NCBI GenBank assembly: GCA_911728455.2
Contig: OU452225.1
Span: 9,708,106-9,772,105 of the forward strand
DNA: 64,000 nt
From: Marthasterias glacialis
Taxonomy: Eukaryota; Echinodermata; Asteroidea; Forcipulatida; Asteriidae
Reading direction: 5' to 3'
Shown: positions 11,911 through 64,000 of the stretch, piece after piece
Numbering within the stretch: the stretch's first letter is position 1
Layout of the letters: each line of letters starts with the position of its first letter
The notes under the pieces: model-generated
Seen by the model: only the letters and a program-made list of their open reading frames with translations
The model's database searches: none
Told to the model about the DNA's origin: nothing
Translations under genes and position numbers: made by a program

Positions 11911-12108
11911 TGGTCCCAAATGCGTATAGCTGCTCCAGCAGAACAAGAGTGCTTACATATTTCCTGCTATTAAGCGGAAATAAGCAGGAAACCAGTCACA
12001 AATGGTACATGTCACATGGTATTTTGGATGGTAACCATGTTCCGGTAAGCAGAAGTGTTTTGTGTTGAGCTACTCATTGTGCTCCAGCAGCGGTGTGAAA
12101 TCGGGCCC
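11911..12108. mobile_element. GGGCCCAATTTCAT hairpin MITE (copy 1)
   Basis: Same family as 40522-40693. Shares AACCAGTCACAAATGGTACAT, ACATGGTATTTTGG and ends in GGGCCC. The left end has decayed. Written here in pieces of at most 20 bases. Confidence 0.65.
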
Positions 12109-12489
12109 TGACCCATAATCCCAGGGTTTTTCTTGTAAGATTTCAATTTACACAAGAAATGACTTGAAAGCCATGTCAACAATCTTTGCACTGCAGGCAT
12201 GCAACTGCAGTTGTCCCACAAGGAGGAATGTGCCAGGCAAAGCAAAAACTTTCAACTGTGTCTTTTCAATTTGTCAATGGTACAGCTGAGAAACGGAGCA
12301 ATGAGGAAATCAGCTGAAAAGATGCATGCCTAGTACTGCCAGTGTTCCAAGGGTAGCTTTGGGAAACAATGACCAAGCCAGCTGGACAACTCTGAGAGAC
12401 TTCTAACTGGTCCTAAGGTGCTTTAACTAGCCTTTGGCTAGCGTAAGGAAGAACAGTAATGTTTTCCGAGTTGCATGACACGTTAAGGT

Positions 12490-12680
12490 GTAAACCATGT
12501 TGACCCCTTGATGGATCGCCATTGCCCGAGGTCACAACTCTCAGCCAAAGATTGGTCTTTCTTAGACTGGTCCCCTGTCACTGGTCTTATAAGCCTCGAA
12601 GTGGGACGGCCGACATTCGGGCTAGGTCTTTGACCTCAGTGAGGGCGCTGCTGAATCTTATGACATCATATTATGCAAGG
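12490..12680. mobile_element. Possible MITE with ACCCCTTG ends
   Basis: TGACCCCTTGATG on the left and GCAAGGGGTC on the right are short inverted repeats around a CpG-bearing interior. Weak case. Confidence 0.3.
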
Positions 12681-12969
12681 GGTCTACTACAACTATAGAG
12701 AACTGCATCTTGAATCTACAACGATGACTCTTTGTAATCTTAGACAATAAAGATCCACTCCAAATATTGAATGCCATTCAAAAGGTCAGACCAGACATTT
12801 TCCCAGACATTCAGTGATTGAGACAGCTCTTGCAGGATATGATCAAATCATGTGTTAAGTTGGCACTTCAAAAAAAAAACCACCACGCCTTATATTGCAT
12901 GTTAAACAGGCAAGGCAGCTCATAACAGACAATGAGAATGATAAAGTGTGCGATACACACATGGTCCTG

Positions 12970-13477
12970 TCATAGCAACCTCGTTCCCATGGGTTTCGAT
13001 CTCGCGACGCAATTTTTTTTTTGCTCCCAGCATGCCTTGCTCAATCAGAACCCTTGATATTGTGACACTAACATCTCCCAAAAGATGGAAGAATTTTATT
13101 AGGCCTGTGTCCGGTCCACTCTACACGCCAGCTCAAAATGGTAGCCTGCAAAAGCAGCACCAAGCCACAGAGCAACTGGTCCCCTCTCATTCTTCTTTGA
13201 TCTTGTGACATGTCTGACTGTATGCAGTTTAGGGTGACCGTGTAAAAACACAAAATCACTTGAAGTGGGATTGCGTCAAAATGTTGCTTCAAAATGGTGC
13301 ATTTTGACACACACGTACTTAGCGCCCTAAACAAGCGCTTGAAAGTTTTCAAAAAGCGTGCACGCAGAGCAATCATTTTTTTTACAGCCAATCAGTGCGG
13401 TTTTTCAGTGCATCCCTTCCAGGGGTTAGTGATGAGAGGTATCGATACGGCGTTCTGCCCATGGTAGCGAGGTTGCT
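12970..13477. mobile_element. Inverted-repeat element, AGCAACCTCG ends
   Basis: ATAGCAACCTCGTTCCCATG on the left pairs with CCCATGGTAGCGAGGTTGCT on the right, followed inside by matching ATCGAT/ATCGATAC segments. Small non-autonomous element, no coding sequence seen. Confidence 0.6.
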
Positions 13478-14214
13478 GTAATAGATATTCTAAATATTGC
13501 CAATAAACCCACGAGTTGATTCAAATTTAAAAAAAAAAAAACCAAGCTCACTCACCCTGTTTTAAGCTAATTATCTCAAATTAACTTATCTTAAAACTTG
13601 CACTTGATACATTCATTAGTAAGAACATAATTATAAACAAAACATGGAAAGTTAATGGCAGCTTTTTGTAAGAATGATCGATACTTAACTTAGAACTACT
13701 TAATCATATCACGACTTAAAAATATTTTAAAATAAACTAGGTCCCTAAGCTAGAGTTAAGAAATACTTGTAACTTTAGGTCCTTTTATAGCTAACTCCTT
13801 CTTCAATATAACAACACGGAATGTAAAAATAAACGTAATATTACATCTTACTTGAGAAGTTTAACGGCAAAAAGACAAATTAACAAAATTTAAATTGGCG
13901 TTTTCATACCGGGAGCAGACTAGAGTGTTTTTTGCTTACTGCTTCCACAGTAGCTCTGAAAGATTACCCCGTCAACACCAACTTTGAATAATAAGCTATG
14001 TACTTGTTCCTACGAAATCGAAATTGTTTTAAGTACTTCTAATCAAAGATTGATATACTTTTGATTGGAGATTGAGTTACTTTTGAAGTAATACTGTAAT
14101 AGAGTAATACTTTAAATCCTAGGTCTATAATTCACTACAGAGACAAATAAGTCCTAATTATGCCAACTTGTTCTAAATGTAGGTCTGAGAGAGACAACAA
14201 GGTTTCATATACAC

Positions 14215-14425
14215 TACTCTGAGCAGCTCGTCCATGGTGGTTTGCACCACTGCAGCTTTGGCCACCGCAGTGGCGCGTCGACGCACACGCACTATGAATC
14301 CTCCATGCTGATTAGTACATATGCGCTGCTGACGCACTCTTGTCGCGTCACGTCGCGCGTGCGGCGGCCATAGCTGCGATGGTGCAAATCACCTGGTATG
14401 AGCTGCTAGGATTTGTGTATAGAAC
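14215..14425. mobile_element. GC-rich hairpin MITE (GAGCAGCTCG), copy 1
   Basis: GAGCAGCTCGTCCATGGTGG on the left and TGGTATGAGCTGCT on the right. GCGTGCGGCGGCCATAGCTG is shared with the copy at 43292. Very CpG-rich inside. Confidence 0.6.
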
Positions 14426-14689
14426 ACACAAACAGTTTTTTTTGTAGAATTGATGGAAAATCAACACAATCTCACAGTGGCTGCCTTGTTCAAGATCATC
14501 ACTAAAAAATCATGCAATGGGAAGGCAATGAAGGGGTTGATTCAGAGAACAAAAGTTGTTCCGAGCCAGTCCCGACATATGATTGCAACTCCATAGTGCC
14601 GTCGATTCAAGTCATCATTTCAGTTGATTTATACTTATTCTAAGCCCACCACATTTTACAAGACTGTCCTCGTCAATCCTCACCCCACT

Positions 14690-15165
14690 CCCAACCCCCA
14701 CACGATACCCCTACATAAAGTAAATCATAGACCCCCTAGCTGGAAGGGGCAAACCCCTTCACCTATATAAAATGCTTTACTCCCCCCTACAGAGGGAGGT
14801 TCATCCCCTCATTTGACATAAACACACCCCTACATAGGAAAAGACCCCCAACCATGTGAAAATATGCACCCTCTACCTGGAAAAGAATCACCCCCTCATT
14901 GGGTATGATATAACCCCTATATGGAAGGGCCCCTAACCATGTGTATAGATGTAACCCCTACCTAGGCAGGGTCACCCCTAATTGGACATGATCAGACCCC
15001 CTACTATGGAAAAGACCTCCAACCATGTGGATAGATGTACCCCTACCTGGACAGAATCACCCCGTCTTTGGACAAGATATAACCCCTACATGGAGGGGCC
15101 TTCCAAACTGTAGAATGATGTACCCCCTTACAGGGAAGGGCCCTCTTGACCCCCCCCCCCCAACC
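14690..15165. repeat. C-rich minisatellite
   Basis: Diverged units with ACCCCTACATGGAAGGG, CCAACCATGTG and ATCACCCC, period roughly 60-85 bp. Open frames here are not genes. Confidence 0.75.
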
Positions 15166-17104
15166 CCCTCCAGGAATACTTTCGCCCCAACAATTCCTCT
15201 GATCTCTTTTATTAACATCCAATCCATACACTTCAATCTATTGAATGGTTGGCTTTTACATACATTGACCAGAAAGCTTTTTACACGACCAAGTATTCAA
15301 GAAATCAATCAGATGACCTCGGGGAATATCCACAACTTCTTTCAAATTTCAGCGAAAAAATATTAAAGTAACCTATCTACAAAATTAAAAATAAATCAAA
15401 TAATAGCTGCTTCAGAAAACACATTTCAAAGGAGAGTTTTGATTATTATTTTCTTCTCAAGAGGAAGTGTTACCCAACACAACATTCTATTTCTTTCCAA
15501 TTTAGCGCAATCAATACCATGTAAACAACTCCCGAAGATGAGGCGTTTGCCAACACTCAACATTTAATCCTTTCCAGATGATTTCCAATTTTTTTTTTTC
15601 TGGCTTGACTTTTAATCGATTGCCTCAGAGGTACTTCATTTGCCGTGATTCCAAACGGAAATTCCACAGATAGGCGAAAAGCCCCCCCCCCCAGGAAAGC
15701 TTGGGATTTGAAACTGTTTACTGGAGTGATTTGCGGATTGTCAGGGCTACATTTGGACGGGGCAAGCCTACCTGACGACAAAGAAACCAAGCCAGCACGG
15801 GAAGGCCAATCTGCATTATAACTAAATCAATTCTTGTTGGTTTATACAAATAAGCCAGTCACAGAGTGGTGGCATTACTGTGTGAATAAAAGCTGCACTT
15901 ACTTAGCAGGACGAATTAAAAACCTGTAGAGATAAAATCTCACCAATGTAAAAGTGAGTCATCATTCAATTTCTAAGAATACTATATTCATTCAATGGCT
16001 GCTAAGATTATCACAGAATCAACATGACTCCTCCTATAAACCACAATTTCTTCAAGAGGAAATCATTGACATTTCCATCAATTTTTTAATTTTTTCAAAA
16101 ACAGATAATTTTTTTTTTCTTTTTCTGAATCTTGAAACAGTTAAATTAACTTCAGTATTCTGATAATGTACCGACTAATATTAGACAGGTTATTTGCAAT
16201 TGACTGACAGAGATATAAAACTTGCTTTTATTTAACTAATTAATTGCAAATGGAAAACAAAAAAAAATAAATGAAAACAAGTAGATAAGCAAAGGCGTTC
16301 TTTGAGTTTTGTATATCTTATGAAACTGTAAATAATAAGAAAAATGAACCATCTGGTATGAAGATCACGCAATACGCTTTCCAAGCATAGAGTTAACCAA
16401 GTCCATAACCAGAGCTCATTTCAGGGATCCGTTTACCTCTGAATTCTGCGCTTACGGTCGCCATTCACCACGTACAGGGCTAGCGCAAAATTTCTACACT
16501 GGGCTTAGAAAAGTGAAGTGTGTCCACGCAATACTTTGCTTACCGGTAAAATATGCTCACGATAAACTTAAGCGCTGTATTTTCACTTACGGTTTAAGGA
16601 GCCATGAAATTGGGCTCAGTCTCATTATCTTCATCAAGCCCTCTTGTGTACCTTTTATGACTCTTGATTTGTCCCCAATTGTTTAAAATCCAAAATGTTT
16701 GAACCAACTCGCTTATGAACTTGCCTCCTCTTGGTATAACAACTCATTATGCTAGATACATGATGAATATTCATTAGACTAAGGAGGCTTGTAACAGTCT
16801 GGTTAATGGTTACCAGTCGTATCTGGTACTCTGCGGCTAATTCTGTCTGGTACCTAATCACCCGTGCTAATCAATTTTTTGCCTAATAGAAGAGACCGAA
16901 TTCACAGAGTCCAGATAATACAGAGATGCATATATTAATATAATTAGCATACTTAATCATGCGGTTAGGATAGAAGACACATGCACAAACATACACCATT
17001 GAATTCACATATAATTCTCACCATCCACACATGCTATTAATAGTACTATATTCAAGCATAATCACATGCAACCTGATAAAGTGAAGGCTGGAAACTTTCC
17101 AGGC

Positions 17105-17265
17105 CCAGAATTACACGGAGGCCACGGCCTCTGTTGTCCTGGTCTTGGCCTTGATGCCCCTTCAAATCTTTCCCATAGACTTTAAGATTTTCCAATGGAA
17201 GTGCCCTTTGCAAACTGAAAATGGCCTTGCCCTCTCAAAGATGAAATTCCAGGCCTGTACTAGCC
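17105..17265 (+). repeat. Dispersed GAAATGTTCCAATAG-type repeat, diverged copy
   Basis: Diverged member of the repeat described at 22540; shares GGCCTTGATGCCCCTT, CCAATGGAA and the CCTTGCCCTCTCAAAGATGAA end. Confidence 0.4.
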
Positions 17266-18519
17266 ATAAAAATATGGGTTTTAATCGTCACTGCAATAAG
17301 ACAATGTACGGCCACTTAGCACTGGATTGACTTCAGGCCTAGTGCTAAGATACGATAACCCACGAGATAACGCCACGCCATTTGCTGATGAAACTACTCA
17401 TTTGCATTTGACCTTATATATTAAATCAATTGGCAATGACCGAGCCAGTAACTGGGCCAGACATTCCGAAACCAATCCGACCCAAAATAGTCCATTAGCA
17501 ACATCAACACTACACGGACCTTAACAAATAACCCCCAAACGTTCATTCCTATCTTAACATGAGGCCCTGAGAAACAAGTCTCCCAAAAAAAGAAAGACGA
17601 TTTCCTCAGTGAAGTTATTTCACATGGTCGACTCCAAGAAGCAGATTATTTGCCTCCAACCCAGACTCTATCTGTGTAATCCAGCTTAAGGTGATAGAAA
17701 GCCCCCCGAGAGATTGCCGACGTTATTTGTATATGGAGAGGGGAATACTTCTAGTCCTGTTGGCAGCAGCAAAGTTTATGATGAATGCAGCAGCAGAGAG
17801 ACAGATATTTATCTGCGGTTTACACTGGAGACGAGCAGCATACGATGGAATGCTTGAACGACTTAGGCCCATGCAACAATAGAATCCAAAAGTGATTGTA
17901 ATCTAAACCTGAGGCAAGCAACACCAATCACAAACAAGAGATAAACAATCTTGCTCCGTTTTCTTTGACTAGTTTCAAGCTTTAAAAGCAATACATCCAA
18001 CCCCAACCCCCCAGCCCTCCATGGTTCGAAAAACGTTCTAAAGTGAACGCTCCAGGGTAACTCAATCATGTTCTTAATGTGTAAGATTCGGAATTCAAGC
18101 GAGAACACTGAACAACGACCCACCCCGCTACATCTTCCTCTACCCAGAGAGAAAAACATTATCGTCATAGTCACTTTATGTGTCTATTTTTTTTTTCTTC
18201 ACAAGGACAAGGTGGCAGTGCCAGCACAAGAATCTCTTGCAGCACACATTGACACTTGTCTTTACGATTTGATTTAGAACACAAAAATGATCTCGACTGA
18301 CTTATGCGTCCACTCTTGTAAACTTACAACACTCTATACGAGATGACCTTTGACACACGCTGTGACCTCTAACTTCACAAGTGCTTCAACTCCTGTGTGC
18401 TTATATAGATACTGTTCCCCATTTTCAGAAGTCCCCGTCCACAAACGAAGACAGATGTTGCAGGATACATTTCATCCAAAAACAGCTGTAATAATACCAT
18501 ACCCAATAATAAATCAATA

Positions 18520-18525
18520 TTTATT
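18520..18525 (-). terminator. Candidate TNPO1 poly(A) signal
   Basis: Minus-strand AATAAA about 400 nt past the TNPO1 stop codon. It is a plausible end of the 3' UTR, but AATAAA is common in AT-rich DNA and no transcript evidence is available. Confidence 0.35.
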
Positions 18526-18924
18526 TGATTATGGCAATGTGGCACACAAGAATAAGACAAATTATACAAGTGCGTAATAATTATACAACTAACCCCTTCA
18601 TGGATATAATTACCAGCGCCCGTCGGCCACCCCCCCCCCTCCCCCTCCCCTCATACGACACCTTATTAGCTTACAGACAGGTGTTATGGCAGTGAACCCC
18701 GACCAATGTTACAGCTGACTGGTTCAGTAACCAGGATGCATTTCAACATAATCTCTGGAGTCAAAGTGATGCCACTGTTTGTGTTTGTCACACCATGTAA
18801 TAAGCAGTTAGTCTCCATCTCAAGAGACAGTACATCCGCTTAGAGACTGGCGCTGTTTGTTTAGCTAGTCTCTCTCTCAAGTCATTTCCCTACCTGCTCG
18901 TCCTTCAGAGTGCATCGCCGTGTA

Positions 18925-62948
<44,024 letters not shown>

Positions 62949-63007
62949 ATCGCCATAGATTTCACGATCTTCAATGTGTTATCATTGGTACCCGGCGGCG
63001 CCTCCAT

Positions 63008-64000
63008 GTTACCATTAATCATACTCAAAATGATTATTCGGGACCAGTGTAGCTAACGGTGTGTATGCTCTGGTGGTACTATACCGTGGTACTACTGCTA
63101 CCTAGATCCCGTCGTGGTCAGATACAATAATGTCAAATCAATTTTAATAAAATATTACAATTATTTCCAGCGGAAGAACTTTTTGTCAACGTTATTGCTC
63201 GGAGAAATATTAAGAACAAAATATGATAGTGTTTTTTTGTATTCGACAGTTGGAACAGTTGCGAAAGTAAAAGGACATAAATCATGTTTGAGTGACCCTT
63301 GCTCTATATGGTTTATATTGATAAAATTAATACATGTAGTAGCAATTCTACCATGATTGTAATGAATTACGGCAATTACTGCTCCACGGTTATACTATAT
63401 TAAAGACTGTACATTAGTTTATAACTGATCCATTATTGTGGTAAAAAAAGGTCTGTATGATTTTCTATGAGTTCTTGTTGAGGATGTTGTTTAAAATGTT
63501 ACTTCTTGAAAAGGAATTCAAATTTTTCTTGGGGCGTTATCCCGTTAAAATTTAGCCCATGGAAATTTTTAGTACGGTTGGTCACTATCCAATAATGATG
63601 AAGCATGGGAGGAAAACAATTTGTAAAATAATTGTCACATTAAGGGGGTTGGTCAATAGGTAGATCCATTAATTAAGCCCCACCTCATACGTGTTTACCA
63701 ATCACAGCCTTGGGCACGCCATCGAAGTCCGACACGATAAAATCCTATTGGATAATGTAAACATGCGTGCGCGTATTTTTAGCGTGCGCGTTCGTGTCGT
63801 GTAGCATAGTGTGCATGCATTGAAAGACGCACATTGTGCTCAGCCCGTGAACAGTAGTGATTTAGCCAATGCTATGATTGGTCAATATGTTTAGGGGAAG
63901 GGCTTAGTGGATCGTTCTACATTTTTGTATTCCCTACACCAAACACCCAACCTTGCTATCCACTTTGCAAACGTGACATGATGATGAGCATGGCCCTCAA
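63008..64000. other. Region upstream of TNPO1
   Basis: Would hold the TNPO1 promoter and any leader exon. There is a small CpG cluster near 62990-63005 but no clear TATA box. From 63130 to 63640 the DNA is AT-rich with no recognised feature, then the MITE at 63645. Confidence 0.4.
63645..63922. mobile_element. Inverted-repeat element, GATCCATTAATTAAGCCCC ends
   Basis: Left GATCCATTAATTAAGCCCC and right GGGCTTAGTGGATCGTTC. A related left half is at 31320-31450 (GATCCATTAAGCCCCGCC). It lies upstream of TNPO1. Confidence 0.5.

Larger units (their letters stand above)
10400..18519. other. Intergenic downstream of TNPO1
   Basis: About 8 kb without a supported gene: the 370-bp array, several MITEs, a C-rich minisatellite and a diverged dispersed repeat. 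The ORF at 15557-15790 and those near 16-18.3 kb show no recognisable domain. Confidence 0.55.

Overview
This is a window of animal nuclear DNA: AT-rich, dense in short repeats, with long GT-AG introns and no operon-like gene packing. Protein similarity and repeat style (tRNA-derived SINEs, hairpin MITEs, SAMD3-like genes) suggest an invertebrate deuterostome, probably an echinoderm such as a sea star. The species cannot be fixed from sequence alone.

The one complete gene is transportin-1 (TNPO1, karyopherin-beta2), on the minus strand from the start codon at 62948 to the stop at 18925. I could place all 21 coding exons by eye. Their lengths sum to 2679 nt (892 residues plus stop), every intron phase agrees, and every junction is GT-AG. 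The protein is a HEAT-repeat nuclear import receptor with an acidic H8 loop and both tryptophans of the PY-NLS pocket. Coding sequence is about 4% of the roughly 44 kb locus; the rest is introns full of mobile DNA. The leader carries an AUG in good context that opens a reading frame overlapping the true start.

At about 5.5-8 kb lies a broken or rearranged SAMD3-like gene. Its SAM-domain exon and central-domain exon are on the minus strand (7953-6522). The C-terminal part of the same family lies just below them on the plus strand (about 5499-5906) and has an in-frame TAA. A CpG-rich segment with a CRE palindrome (about 8985-9240) is a possible promoter for it. A few weak plus-strand ORFs follow at 9.2-10.4 kb.

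The rest is repeats: at least a dozen inverted-repeat MITE families, several nested with TTAA target sites; three families of tRNA-like SINEs; a decayed Penelope-like GIY-YIG domain in TNPO1 intron 16; and many minisatellites. The most notable repeat is a short hairpin MITE, present three times (about 0.9, 41 and 46 kb), whose two arms each carry a motif matching or close to the CTCF core, pointing toward each other.
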